From Acidobacteriota bacterium (GTDB taxonomy: Bacteria > Acidobacteriota > Terriglobia > Acidiferrales > UBA7541), in contig QHZD01000018.1 in NCBI GenBank assembly GCA_003225315.1, forward strand, positions 310,001 through 374,000: a stretch of DNA of 64,000 nt, read 5' to 3'. Of this stretch, positions 1 through 9,158 are shown one piece after another; positions within the stretch are counted from its first letter, which is position 1; every line of letters begins with the position of its first letter. The translations under genes were made by a program, and so were the position numbers. The notes under the pieces are model-generated. The model did not search any database, had not been told where the DNA came from, and saw only the letters and a list, made by a program, of their open reading frames with translations.

Positions 1-1
1 T

Positions 2-112
2 CCTTTTGAACCGAGATGCACGGAGAAAATGGACATTTGCAAGGAGCGTGAGCCCGCAGCGGTGAACTTGAGTGCGTCTCACACGGTTTCCTGTTTTAAG
101 TATGAAAGTTGA
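2..112 (+). CDS. Oligopeptide ABC transporter ATP-binding protein, OppD/DppD type (C-terminal end only)
   Basis: Only the last 36 codons are in the window; the frame is open to the left edge. The tail reads PFEPRCTEKMDIC, then LSASHTVSCF, before a TGA. This Cys-rich tail (C..MDIC..SH.VSCF) is the conserved C-terminal motif of OppD/DppD-type ATPases, which couple ATP hydrolysis to peptide import. Its stop codon lies inside the next gene (ATG at 102), so the two ATPases are translationally coupled. The family assignment rests on the tail motif and on the neighbouring OppF, permease and binding-protein genes. Confidence 0.8.
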   Translation, partial: PFEPRCTEKMDICKEREPAAVNLSASHTVSCFKYES

Positions 113-938
113 AGCGACGATCGGCAAAAACATGCAACCACTCCTGAGAGTCGAAAACCTGGTGAAGCGTTATGCGAAGCAGAGTCTTGCTGGCACTCCG
201 GAGGAGTTCCTTGCCTTGGATGGAGTGTCCTTCACAGTTTTTCCAGGGACGACTCTGGCAGTAGTCGGGGAATCGGGGTCGGGCAAAAGCACTCTTGCCG
301 CTTGTCTAGCCTGTCTTGAATCCCCTACGGCAGGAAGTATTTGGTTTGCGGGAAGAGAGATTGCCAAACTTGAGGAGCGCGCGAGCCGGCAAATTCGCCC
401 GCAAATTCAGGTCATATTTCAAGATCCCGCAAGCTCTTTGAACCCAAGATGGAGCGTGATGGAGGTACTTGCTGAGCCGTTGATTCTGCAGCGCAAATTC
501 ACACGCGAAGAAATAGACCGGGGCATCTCTTCGTTGCTCGAACGAGTTGGTCTTTCTCCAGACATTGTGGAACGCTCTCCGACGGAGTTGAGCGGCGGCC
601 AGCGTCAGAGGCTGGCCATCGCTCGAGCATTGGCACTCGAACCCAAGCTTCTGATTCTGGATGAGGCGCTTTCGGCTCTTGACTGTTCCGTGCAGGCGCA
701 AATAGCAAACCTCTTGGTGGAGTTGCAAGGCTCTCTGGAAATGACGTATCTGTTCATTACGCATGACCTGGCCATGGCAGCTCACCTTGCTGACGAGATC
801 GCCGTCATGGACCGTGGCAGGATCGTTGAGCAGGGACAGGCGCAAAAAATCTTGAAACAACCAGAGCAGGAAACCACGCGTCAACTGCTGGCAGCCGTGC
901 CTAGACTCACTCTCGTTCCGCCGTTGTTGGAGCAATGA
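102..938 (+). CDS. Peptide ABC transporter ATP-binding protein, OppF/DppF type
   Basis: Cytoplasmic ATPase of a dipeptide/oligopeptide importer. The ABC domain is complete: Walker A GESGSGKS, Q-loop region IFQDPASSLNP (an OppF/DppF hallmark), signature LSGGQRQRLAIARAL, Walker B LLILDEALSALD and H-loop ITHD. The OppF-type C-terminus is present. I chose ATG 102, which overlaps the OppD stop by 11 bases; ATG 132 (MQPLLRVENL) is an equally good domain start, and neither has a strong ribosome site. Its TGA overlaps the ATG of the first permease (ATGA at 935). Substrate specificity cannot be read from the sequence. Confidence 0.9.
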   Translation: MKVEATIGKNMQPLLRVENLVKRYAKQSLAGTPEEFLALDGVSFTVFPGTTLAVVGESGSGKSTLAACLACLESPTAGSIWFAGREIAKLEERASRQIRPQIQVIFQDPASSLNPRWSVMEVLAEPLILQRKFTREEIDRGISSLLERVGLSPDIVERSPTELSGGQRQRLAIARALALEPKLLILDEALSALDCSVQAQIANLLVELQGSLEMTYLFITHDLAMAAHLADEIAVMDRGRIVEQGQAQKILKQPEQETTRQLLAAVPRLTLVPPLLEQ

Positions 939-1912
939 TGCGCTACTTGCTGCGCCGGCTCGGTCACGCCTTGCTCTTATTGGCTGGAGTGTCTGTTCTT
1001 ACGTTTCTCTTCACGGCCTTGGCTCCCGGAACGTACTTCGACGAAATGCGTATGAACCCGCAGATTGCGCCGGAGACAATAGCAGCGTTGCGTGCTCAAT
1101 ACGGTCTCGACAAACCGCTTCCTCTTCGATATGCATCCTGGTTAAGTTCCTTAGTTCATGGAGAGATGGGATTTTCTTTCGCTTACAACAGTCCCGTAGC
1201 GCCACTTCTGCTGGTGCGCGCGGGGAACACGCTGCTCCTGACAATCACATCCACGCTGCTTGCTTGGGCGATCGCTCTACCACTCGGGACATGGAGCGCG
1301 GAACGTATGGGGCGACTGCCGGACCGCTTGCTCTCTTGGGGAACCGCGATGCTCTTGGTAATCCCCGACCTGGCGCTTGCTCTTGGACTCTTGGTGCTTG
1401 CTGTACGAAGCGGATGGTTTCCGACGGGAGGAATGGCGTCTGTCGGTTTTGAAACTCTCTCGCCCTTCAATAAACTGCGCGATGTGGCCTTGCACATGAT
1501 TCTGCCCGTCACGGCCCTCGTGCTTTCAACTCTGCCGTTGCTCTTTCGTCATGTTCGTGCAGCCATTGCGGACATTCTCGACGCCCCATTTCTTCTCGCC
1601 GCATTGGGGCATGGGATCCCGAAACGCACGCTTCTATATCGCTACGCGCTTCCGGCCGCAGCGAATCCTCTTATATCTCTGTTTGGTTTTAGCATCGGTA
1701 TGTTGTTGAGCGGATCGCTGCTCATTGAAGTTGTGATGAGCTGGCCGGGCCTGGGCCCGCTATTGTTGGAGGCCATTCTGGCGCGCGATCTATACGTAGT
1801 TATCGGAGGTATCCTTTTCTCGACATTTTTCCTGGTCGGAGGAAATTTGTTCGCCGATTTACTTCTTTATTGGGCGGATCCCCGAATCCGGACAGAGAGC
1901 AACGCCCAATGA
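935..1912 (+). CDS. Peptide ABC transporter permease, OppB/DppB type
   Basis: Inner-membrane permease, 325 residues, typical length for the family. It starts MMRYLLRRLGHALLLLAGVS, the usual first membrane helix, followed by a periplasmic segment with the LRAQYGLDKPLP motif characteristic of OppB/DppB. The remaining helices and an EAA-type loop (LLAALGHGIPKRTLLYRYALPAA) follow, and the C-terminal VVMSWPGLGPLLLEAI..RD motif is present. Start and stop both overlap neighbours by four bases, so it belongs to a tight operon with the second permease and the ATPases. Confidence 0.92.
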   Translation: MMRYLLRRLGHALLLLAGVSVLTFLFTALAPGTYFDEMRMNPQIAPETIAALRAQYGLDKPLPLRYASWLSSLVHGEMGFSFAYNSPVAPLLLVRAGNTLLLTITSTLLAWAIALPLGTWSAERMGRLPDRLLSWGTAMLLVIPDLALALGLLVLAVRSGWFPTGGMASVGFETLSPFNKLRDVALHMILPVTALVLSTLPLLFRHVRAAIADILDAPFLLAALGHGIPKRTLLYRYALPAAANPLISLFGFSIGMLLSGSLLIEVVMSWPGLGPLLLEAILARDLYVVIGGILFSTFFLVGGNLFADLLLYWADPRIRTESNAQ

Positions 1913-2964
1913 AGATGCAGCGCGCTCTTACGAGATGGCTTCTTGCCCTTGGCGCGCTCCATGGGACTGTGGTCTGTGCGGGTTTCTTCGCTCCGTATGA
2001 TCCAGCGGTGCAAGATCGCATGTACCCGTATCTGCCGCCCATGAGGGTTCATCTTGTGGATACCCAAGGCCATCTCCACGCCCGGCCTTTTGTCTATCAG
2101 CCGAAATTGCGTGTAGGCTCGTTCGACCAATATGAGGAAGACATAACGGATCCTCGGCCCGTAAAATTTCTTCCAAGTGGAGACTACTACCGCTTGTTAG
2201 GATTCTTGTCGTGCCGAAGGCACCTTTTCGGCGCTAAGAACGCGCGAATCTACCTTCTCGGCACAGATGCTTATGGCCGCGACCAGCTTTCGAGGCTACT
2301 TTTCGGTGGCCAAGTGTCTCTCGTCGCAGGTCTGCTGGGCGCGGGAATCACGTTACTCATTGGCATGTGCATTGGTGCCGTAGCGGGTTACTTCGGTGGT
2401 TGGAGAGATGGCCTGCTCATGCGCCTCTCCGAGCTTTTTATGGCGTTACCGTGGCTGTACCTGCTTTTCGCAATACGTGCTTTCCTTCCGCTGGCGGTAA
2501 GCCCGCTCAAGGCTTTCTTCCTGATCATCGCTGTAATCGGAACTGTGGGCTGGGCACGGCCGGCCCGGCTCGTTCGTGGCGTGGTACTCAGCGCCAAGGA
2601 ACGCGACTTTGTCCGCGCCGCTCGGGGCTTCGGAGCAACCAACGGATACTTGCTCCGGCGCCACATTTTGCCCGAAACTTCCAGTGTGCTTTTGACACAG
2701 GCGGCCATTCTGATACCACAATACGTGCTGGCGGAGATGACGCTGTCGTTTCTCGGCTTGGGCGTACCTGAGCCGGTGCCGAGCTGGGGCAACCTGCTCT
2801 CAAGCCTGCAGCAATACAGTGTTTTGATTTCTCATTGGTGGATGTATTTGCCCGCGGTGGCAATAGTGCCGTTCTTTCTAGGATACCTGGGGCTGGCGAG
2901 TTCGTTGCACGAGCGAGGCGCAGCGTACAAGATAGAATCGAGAATTCTGGGGAACCTAACGTGA
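1909..2964 (+). CDS. Peptide ABC transporter permease, OppC/DppC type
   Basis: Second inner-membrane permease of the importer. ATG 1909 overlaps the TGA of the upstream permease (ATGA). The family landmark LLGTDAYGRDQLSRLLFGG precedes the transport core, and the coupling helix reads RAARGFGATNGYLLRRHILPE. Between the first helix and LLGTD there is a long polar segment of roughly 90 residues, with a conserved-looking F.P.G..Y..LG stretch, longer than in enterobacterial OppC. This extra periplasmic domain is the main deviation from the family norm. The last codon overlaps the GTG of the binding protein. Confidence 0.9.
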   Translation: MKMQRALTRWLLALGALHGTVVCAGFFAPYDPAVQDRMYPYLPPMRVHLVDTQGHLHARPFVYQPKLRVGSFDQYEEDITDPRPVKFLPSGDYYRLLGFLSCRRHLFGAKNARIYLLGTDAYGRDQLSRLLFGGQVSLVAGLLGAGITLLIGMCIGAVAGYFGGWRDGLLMRLSELFMALPWLYLLFAIRAFLPLAVSPLKAFFLIIAVIGTVGWARPARLVRGVVLSAKERDFVRAARGFGATNGYLLRRHILPETSSVLLTQAAILIPQYVLAEMTLSFLGLGVPEPVPSWGNLLSSLQQYSVLISHWWMYLPAVAIVPFFLGYLGLASSLHERGAAYKIESRILGNLT

Positions 2965-4763
2965 AGAAACCGACAGCAAATTTCAAACCCTGCTGGATCT
3001 TCTCGACCCTGCTCCTTTCAGCTTTCACGTTTATTGGCCGTCGAGCTATTGCTTCTCCTCCGGAGAAAACTACAGAAAAAGAAGAATTACTCGTGCTCCC
3101 TGGGGAAGTGGGCCAGCGGGGGGAGCGCCTCGTCGTATCGCTCCGTGGTGAACCGAAAACCTTGAATCCGCTCATCTCGGTGGATACTCCGTCGCGCGAA
3201 GTGATTGGCACCATGCAAGCGGACTTGGTGCACATCAACCGCGCAACGCAATTGACGGAACCTGCCCTCGCAAAATCCTGGAAAATTTCGCCGGACGGAT
3301 TGCGATACACCCTGGTGCTGAGGCGCGGCCTGAAGTTTTCTGACGGATATCCAATGGATGCCGACGATGTGCTCTTCACGTTCCGCTTGTATCTAGACGA
3401 AAAAGTACACGCGCCGCAACGCGATCTTCTGATTTTTGATGGCAAGCCTATTTCGCTGCAAAAGGTGGACTCACACACTATTGTCTTTCAGCTACCGAAG
3501 CCCTATGGGGTGATGGAAAGGATGTTTGATGGATGGGCGATCTTACCGCGGCATTTGCTCGAAAAGCCTTACGAGGAAGGGAAGATTGCTCAAGTCGGAG
3601 CGCTGACGACGCCGCCAAATCATTGGGCGGGTCTCGGCCCTTTTCGTTTGAAGGAATATGTTGCGGGACAACGATTGGTCCTGGAGCGCAATCCGTATTA
3701 TTGGAAGACAGACGCGAAAGGGAACCGGCTGCCCTATCTTGACGAACTAGTGTTTCTCTTTGTTCCCAGCGCGGATGCGCAGGTTTTGCGGTTTCAGTCC
3801 GGGGAGACCGGTGTGATCAGCCGATTGGGCGCGGAGAATTTTTCGGTGTTGTCCAGGGACCAAAAAGACTACGCGATGGTGGATGCCGGGCCAGGCCTCG
3901 AATACAACTTTCTCTTCTTCAATCTCAATGATCTTGGCGAAAAGGCACCGCCGGAGATGATCCAAAAACAAAAATGGTTCCGGGACCTGAAGTTCCGGCA
4001 AGCCGTTTCCTCAGCCGTGGACCGCGAAGCCATCGTGCGTCTGGTTTATCAGGGACGTGGCGCCGCTTTGTGGGGTTTGGTTACGCCCGGGAACCGCCGC
4101 TGGGCGGATGAGAAACTGCCGCATTCGCCGCGTTCGCTTGAAAAGGCACGCGAGCTTCTGAAGGAAGCGGGCTTTTCTTGGGGCGTGCCGGGGAATGGCG
4201 ATTCCTGGCTTCAGGACTCCGACGGCAAGCCCGTGGAATTCTCCATCATCGCCCAATCGTCGAGCTCCGAACGTTCCAAAATGGCGGCCTTGATCCAAGA
4301 CGATTTGAAGCAACTTGGGATGCGCGTACAAGTTGTGCCGCTCGAGTCTCGCTCGCTGCTCGATCGCGTCACGCAGACGAAACAGTACGACGCCTGCGTG
4401 CTGGGAGCTGCGAGCTACGACGCAGACCCGAATTCCGATATCAACGTTTGGCTGTCGAGCGGTGGACTGCATCTTTGGAATCCCTCGCAGGCCCGTCCCG
4501 CCACGCCTTGGGAGGCGGAGATCGATCGTTTGATCAACGAGCAAATGTATGCGAGTACCTTCGAACAGCGGAAGAAACTCTATGACCGTGCGCAGGAGGT
4601 GCTCGCTGAAAATCAGCCAATGATATTTCTGGTGAGCCCGAATATTCTTGCAGGCGCCAAGAACACCATCGGCAATTTCCATCCCGCTGTTCTGGAGCCC
4701 TATGTGTTCTGGAACGTGGAGCAGCTCTATCTCAAGAATGGGACGGAGAATGCCACTCGATGA
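2961..4763 (+). CDS. Peptide ABC transporter substrate-binding protein (SBP_bac_5 family)
   Basis: Extracytoplasmic solute-binding protein, 600 residues. GTG 2961 overlaps the permease stop (GTGA) and gives MKKPTANFKPCWIFSTLLLS, a signal peptide, so I prefer it to the longer upstream frame. Family landmarks are present: GEPKTLNPLISVD near the N-terminus, SPDGLRYTLVLRRGLKFSDG, then FRLYLDEKV, and the late motif FRQAVSSAVDREAIV. It should capture peptides for the permease pair. Its TGA overlaps the ATG of an ECF sigma factor (ATGA at 4760), an unusual coupling of a transporter to a transcription factor. Confidence 0.92.
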   Translation: MKKPTANFKPCWIFSTLLLSAFTFIGRRAIASPPEKTTEKEELLVLPGEVGQRGERLVVSLRGEPKTLNPLISVDTPSREVIGTMQADLVHINRATQLTEPALAKSWKISPDGLRYTLVLRRGLKFSDGYPMDADDVLFTFRLYLDEKVHAPQRDLLIFDGKPISLQKVDSHTIVFQLPKPYGVMERMFDGWAILPRHLLEKPYEEGKIAQVGALTTPPNHWAGLGPFRLKEYVAGQRLVLERNPYYWKTDAKGNRLPYLDELVFLFVPSADAQVLRFQSGETGVISRLGAENFSVLSRDQKDYAMVDAGPGLEYNFLFFNLNDLGEKAPPEMIQKQKWFRDLKFRQAVSSAVDREAIVRLVYQGRGAALWGLVTPGNRRWADEKLPHSPRSLEKARELLKEAGFSWGVPGNGDSWLQDSDGKPVEFSIIAQSSSSERSKMAALIQDDLKQLGMRVQVVPLESRSLLDRVTQTKQYDACVLGAASYDADPNSDINVWLSSGGLHLWNPSQARPATPWEAEIDRLINEQMYASTFEQRKKLYDRAQEVLAENQPMIFLVSPNILAGAKNTIGNFHPAVLEPYVFWNVEQLYLKNGTENATR

Positions 4764-5350
4764 GTCCGTCGTTGACCAAGGCCAAGAAGCCGCCGGCCGC
4801 GTGGAATGACACACGCCTGGTTAAGGCGTGTCTTGCGGGCGATGAAGAAGCGTGGTCGGTGCTCATCGATAAGTACAAGGCGCTAATTTATTCGATTCCT
4901 GTGAAATACGGATTGTCCCGGCAGGAAGCTGCGGACGTTTTTCAGGCTACCTGCACGGAGCTTCTCATCCGCCTGCCCGAATTGCGCGAACCGCGTGCGT
5001 TGCCCAAGTGGCTGATGCAAGTGGCGCACCACGAGTGCTACCGTTGGAAACGGCACAACCAGCGCGTGGTTAGCCGCGACGGGGAGGAGGATCTTCCGGA
5101 GCCGGCAACGCCCGCAATCGCCGAAAACCTCGTTCAGCAAACGCAGGAAGAGCAGATGCTGCGGGAAGCTATGGCGATGCTGACACCGCAATGCCGTCGC
5201 CTGGTGGAGCTACTGTTCTTTGAAACTCCATCGCGGCCATACACGGAAGTTGCGGCGGAACTTGGCCTTGCCGTCGGCTCCATCGGATTTACACGGCAGA
5301 AATGCCTTGAGCGATTGCGCGGGCAACTCGAACAACTGGGTTTTGGCTGA
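4760..5350 (+). CDS. ECF-type RNA polymerase sigma-70 factor
   Basis: Cytoplasmic alternative sigma factor, 196 residues. Region 2 is visible as CLAGDEEAWSVLIDKYKALIYSI followed by LSRQEAADVFQATCTELLIRL and the DNA-melting segment PKWLMQVAHHECYRWKR. Region 4 reads MLTPQCRRLVELLFFE..PYTEVAAELGLAVGSIGFTRQKCLERLR, a helix-turn-helix. It starts inside the binding-protein stop and its TGA shares one base with the ATG of the CHAT protein (TGATG), so it is co-translated with both. The partner regulator may be the zinc-finger-like protein at 8324. Confidence 0.92.
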   Translation: MSPSLTKAKKPPAAWNDTRLVKACLAGDEEAWSVLIDKYKALIYSIPVKYGLSRQEAADVFQATCTELLIRLPELREPRALPKWLMQVAHHECYRWKRHNQRVVSRDGEEDLPEPATPAIAENLVQQTQEEQMLREAMAMLTPQCRRLVELLFFETPSRPYTEVAAELGLAVGSIGFTRQKCLERLRGQLEQLGFG

Positions 5351-8208
5351 TGCCCGCAACTCAAAAGAAAAACTCAACGGACTCCTTGATCGCCAAACTG
5401 GGGCAGTTATCAAGCGAACCGGCCCGCCGCAAGTTTCTTGGTCAACACAAGGCCTTGCTCCGTCAGGATATTGTCGAGCGCCTCGCCCAATTGGTCGTTG
5501 AGAAAGTCCGCGTAAGCAGGCAAGAAGCGTTTCACCTGGCAGAAGCTGCCCTGCTTATCGCGAAACGCCTGCGTCGCAAAGAGGCCTTGGCGCTTGGCTT
5601 GCGCGCGAAGGCAAACGCTCTTTGTTATTCCTCTGGCGAAAATCGCGCCGCCATCGACCACAATCAGCAAGCTGTCCGGCTTTATGAATCGCTGGGTAAT
5701 TGGAACGAAGCCGCGCGAACTTTGAGCACTTCTATCCAGCCGATGATCCTGGCGGGCGAGTACGACCAGGCATTTCAGGCCGCGGAGCGTGCTAAGGAGA
5801 TATTTACTCGTCTGAACGACTCCTGGCGCCTGGCCCGTTTGGAAATCAACGTCGGCAACATCTATCACCGTCAGGATCGCTTTGAAGAATCGATCGCTCA
5901 CTATGAGCGCGCCTATGCGGGCCTGCTGCCGTACAAAGACACGGAAGGAATCGCCGTCGTTCTCAGCAACATGGCCGTCTGCCTGATTAGCCTCAACGAT
6001 TTTCCGCGGGCACTGGCGGCCTATCGCGGGGCGCGTTCCTTCTGCGAACAGAACAACATGCCACTTCTCGTGGCACAGGCGGATTACAACATTGCCTATC
6101 TCTATTATCTGCGCGGTGAGTACAGCCGCGCCATTGAGGCGCTCTATGCCGCTCGCCGCGCTTGCGAAGCGACCGGCGACGCTTATCACTTTGCGTTATG
6201 CCATTTGGACCTTTCCGACATTTATCTTGAACTGAACCTTAGCGAGGAAGCCCGAGAAATGGCTCATGAAGGATTCCTCCGGTTCGAAAAGCTTGGCATG
6301 GGCTACGAGGCAGCGAAAACACTTGCCAATGAAGCGACGGCCTTTGGCCAGCAGGGAAAGACGGTCCAGGCACTGGAGCTGTTCTCAAAAGCGCGAGAAA
6401 TGTTTGGACGCGAAAAAAACCTTGTTTTATTACTCTTTCATGAAGGCCGCTATTTTGAAGCTCGGCGTCTTTGCCTCGCAGCCTCCGCTTTCTTCGATCA
6501 ATCAGCGCTCGCTGGGAAAGCTGTGCTTGCGCACCTGCTGCTGGGTCGCATCGCTCTGCAAGTGGGAAATTCTGCCGGAGCAGAAACGGAGACGGCTGAA
6601 TCCCTGGCACGGCTGGAATGCCTCCAGACGCCGGTGCTTGCTTATCAAGCTCACTTGCTTGAAGGGCGGATCGCTCAGGCTCGCAACGATCGCCAGAGAG
6701 CGCGTCAAGCCTACTTGGAGGCCAGAAAAGCGCTGGAGACTTTGCGCAGCCGATTGCAAGGCGAAGAGCTGAAAATCTCCTTTGTCAAAAACAGGATGGA
6801 AGTCTACGAAGCGCTCGTTGATCTATTCGTTTCGGGAGACGGAACAGACACCTCCCCCGAAGAAGCGTTTGGCTGCATGGAAGCTGCAAAATCACGAAGC
6901 ATGATCGAAATGATATTCCAGAGCGGGCAGAGTCTTCCGTTGGGAGACACGGGGCAGAGCGATCTTGTCCGCAGAATCAGGGACCTGCGCGAAGAGCTCA
7001 ACTGGTATTACCACCGCATCGAGCTTGAGCAACTGCGTCCCGAAGAAAAATCCCACGAAAGAATCGAGGGCCTGCAGGAAAAAGTTCAATCGCACGAGAA
7101 AGAATTATTGCGGACTCTCCGCGAGCTCCCGGCGCATGAGCGGGAAAACGCCACGCTGGAAGCTCCCGCGGATTTTTCTCTTGCAAAGCTGCAAGCTCAT
7201 CTTTCGCAGGATGCAACCCTCGTTGAGTATTTTGTGGCTGGCGATCGCCTCGTTGCCGCCGTTATCACGCGCGAGAACATCCATATTCAACCTGTGACGG
7301 TGCTCTCCCGAGCCGCTCACTTTCTGCAGTTGCTTCGCTTTCAACTCTCCAAGTTTCGCATGGGCAGCGAATACGTCCGGCGCTTTGAAGAGCCTCTCTT
7401 GCGCGCCACCCATAGCCACCTGGAATCTCTCTATGACGAACTTGTTGCGCCTCTGCGCCCCTATTTCCAAGGAAAGCATCTCATTTTCGTGCCCCACGGC
7501 CCTCTTCATTTCCTGCCATTCCACGCCCTGCGAAATGGAGAAGAGTATCTCTGTGATGCTTTCACGGTTTCCTACGCTCCCAGCGCGACGGTTTTCTCCT
7601 GGTGCCAGGAAAAGTCGGCGAGCGCGAGCGAGAATTCCCTAATTTTTGGAATCGCCGACGAGCGAGCGCCCCAAATCTTGCAGGAAGCCCAATCCGTAGC
7701 GTCGCTCCTTCCCAAAGCTTCGCTCCACGTGGGAGACCGTGCAACCTCTTCGGTTCTTCGCAAACAAGGTCCTCAGAGTGGCTTGCTTCATGTCGCCACA
7801 CACGGCGTCTACCGGCAGGACAACCCCATGTTTTCGGGGATTCGGCTGGGCGATGGCTACTTGAATCTGTATGACCTCTACCAGATGCGGCTGAACGCCA
7901 GGCTGGTGACGCTAAGCGGTTGCGCCACGGGAATGAATTTTGTCGCGGCTGGCGATGAATTGCTCGGGCTTCAGCGTGGTTTATTCTGTGCCGGAGCTAC
8001 CACGTTGCTGTTGTCCTTGTGGGACGTGCACGATCAAAGTACCGCGCACTTGATGCAGCACTTTTATCGGGACTATATTCGAACTGGCAACATGGCAGGT
8101 GCGCTCCAGCACGCCATGCAAGAACTTCGTCGCCAAAATCCCCACCCCTACTTCTGGGCGCCTTTCGTTCTAGTCGGCAAACTCGCTGATTCTACAAGAC
8201 TTACCTGA
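5350..8208 (+). CDS. TPR-repeat protein with C-terminal CHAT (caspase-like) protease domain
   Basis: 952 residues. The first two thirds are TPR-like helical repeats (for example NVGNIYHRQDRFEESIAHYERAY and NIAYLYYLRGEYSRAIEALY). A charged linker of probable coiled coil around 560-610 follows, then a CHAT domain. The catalytic dyad is intact: His818 in HVATHGVYR and Cys858 in TLSGCATGM, as in the HET-F/caspase clan. There is no signal peptide, so the protein is cytoplasmic. It is translated directly off the sigma-factor stop. Characterised CHAT proteases are switched on by TPR-bound partners; which signal acts here is unknown. Confidence 0.92.
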   Translation: MPATQKKNSTDSLIAKLGQLSSEPARRKFLGQHKALLRQDIVERLAQLVVEKVRVSRQEAFHLAEAALLIAKRLRRKEALALGLRAKANALCYSSGENRAAIDHNQQAVRLYESLGNWNEAARTLSTSIQPMILAGEYDQAFQAAERAKEIFTRLNDSWRLARLEINVGNIYHRQDRFEESIAHYERAYAGLLPYKDTEGIAVVLSNMAVCLISLNDFPRALAAYRGARSFCEQNNMPLLVAQADYNIAYLYYLRGEYSRAIEALYAARRACEATGDAYHFALCHLDLSDIYLELNLSEEAREMAHEGFLRFEKLGMGYEAAKTLANEATAFGQQGKTVQALELFSKAREMFGREKNLVLLLFHEGRYFEARRLCLAASAFFDQSALAGKAVLAHLLLGRIALQVGNSAGAETETAESLARLECLQTPVLAYQAHLLEGRIAQARNDRQRARQAYLEARKALETLRSRLQGEELKISFVKNRMEVYEALVDLFVSGDGTDTSPEEAFGCMEAAKSRSMIEMIFQSGQSLPLGDTGQSDLVRRIRDLREELNWYYHRIELEQLRPEEKSHERIEGLQEKVQSHEKELLRTLRELPAHERENATLEAPADFSLAKLQAHLSQDATLVEYFVAGDRLVAAVITRENIHIQPVTVLSRAAHFLQLLRFQLSKFRMGSEYVRRFEEPLLRATHSHLESLYDELVAPLRPYFQGKHLIFVPHGPLHFLPFHALRNGEEYLCDAFTVSYAPSATVFSWCQEKSASASENSLIFGIADERAPQILQEAQSVASLLPKASLHVGDRATSSVLRKQGPQSGLLHVATHGVYRQDNPMFSGIRLGDGYLNLYDLYQMRLNARLVTLSGCATGMNFVAAGDELLGLQRGLFCAGATTLLLSLWDVHDQSTAHLMQHFYRDYIRTGNMAGALQHAMQELRRQNPHPYFWAPFVLVGKLADSTRLT

Positions 8209-8323
8209 TCCTCGAAACTGTTATATTTCCTGGGCTTTTGCCTTCCCTTATGCCGCGAGGGTGTTTACATTGTCCCTTCTACTGGGGAGTGATGGGGCGC
8301 AGAAAGGAATCTGGGGGGAAGAA

Positions 8324-8962
8324 ATGGAACATTTCACGACGGAGAATTGGATCGATTTTGTAAATCAAGCTGTTGACGCCAGCAAGAAAAGCTTGATGGA
8401 GCAACACTTGAAGCAGGGCTGCAAACGCTGTACGGAGACAGTTTCCCTGTGGCAAAGAGTCCGGCAATCCGCGGCCTCGGAAGCGAGTTATCAGCCTCCG
8501 GAGGACGCGGTCAGAGTCGCCAAGGCAACCTTTGCAGGAGCGGGGTTGGCGGATCAAAGAAAGGGAGCCGGCAGCCGCATCAAGGTTCTCTTCGACAGTT
8601 TTCTCCAACCGGTATTCGAAGGAGCTCGATCCGCAGGTGCTGGGACGAGGCAGATGCTCTATCGCGCGGACCCATTTCAGATCGACGTTCAAGTGGAAGC
8701 CAAGCCCGGTGGGAACCGCATCGTGGTCACCGGCCAGCTTCTCGACATGACCGATCCTGGAGTTGTCGGTCGCGACGCCCGCATCGTTCTTTCGAACATG
8801 CGGGGACATGTCGTGCACGCCATCACCAATCAGTTTGGCGAGTTCAGTGGGGAGATTGAGAACAGTGGAGATCTGCAGATGACGTTCTCAAGCGGCGATG
8901 GCCTTCCCATCGTGATTTCGCTCCGGGATGCGCTTGGCAATTTGGAGGGGGGCAAGCGATGA
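8324..8962 (+). CDS. Putative zinc-finger-like anti-sigma protein
   Basis: 212 residues from ATG 8324, which follows a purine-rich ribosome site; the frame is open upstream but reads as non-coding. The N-terminal part carries MEQHLKQGCKRCTETV, a H-x4-C-x2-C cluster close to the H-x3-C-x2-C of zinc-binding anti-sigma factors. The C-terminal part (RIVLSNMRGHVVHAITNQFG then FSGEIEN) resembles a small beta-sandwich/regulatory-like fold. No membrane helix is evident. Lying 115 bases after the sigma/CHAT pair, it is the natural candidate to bind that sigma factor, but this is inference from position and the metal motif. Confidence 0.6.
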   Translation: MEHFTTENWIDFVNQAVDASKKSLMEQHLKQGCKRCTETVSLWQRVRQSAASEASYQPPEDAVRVAKATFAGAGLADQRKGAGSRIKVLFDSFLQPVFEGARSAGAGTRQMLYRADPFQIDVQVEAKPGGNRIVVTGQLLDMTDPGVVGRDARIVLSNMRGHVVHAITNQFGEFSGEIENSGDLQMTFSSGDGLPIVISLRDALGNLEGGKR

Positions 8963-9087
8963 GCGGCAACCAATCTGTGCAGTTGCCCGGCATCGCAGCC
9001 TTGGTACGAAAGTCCCAAGACCGCTGGCAATTGTGTTTAGACGGGAAGACACACTCGTACTATTGGCTCGAAAAATCTGTCCCATGA
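8959..9087 (+). CDS. Small ORF of 42 codons coupled to the anti-sigma-like gene
   Basis: ATG 8959 overlaps the previous TGA (ATGA), and the frame runs to TGA 9085-9087. The product starts MSGNQSVQLPGIAALVRKSQ and ends YYWLEKSVP. It has no membrane helix and no recognised motif. The only support is the start/stop overlap, a pattern repeated through this operon, and the absence of any competing gene before the subtilisin at 9159. It could be a real micro-protein, a regulatory leader or chance. Confidence 0.35.
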   Translation: MSGNQSVQLPGIAALVRKSQDRWQLCLDGKTHSYYWLEKSVP

Positions 9088-9158
9088 AACTGAGAGGGCC
9101 GGTCTTCGCGCCAGGTTAACGAGCAATTTGTTCCAGGAGAGCCCATAAGGCTTCAACT

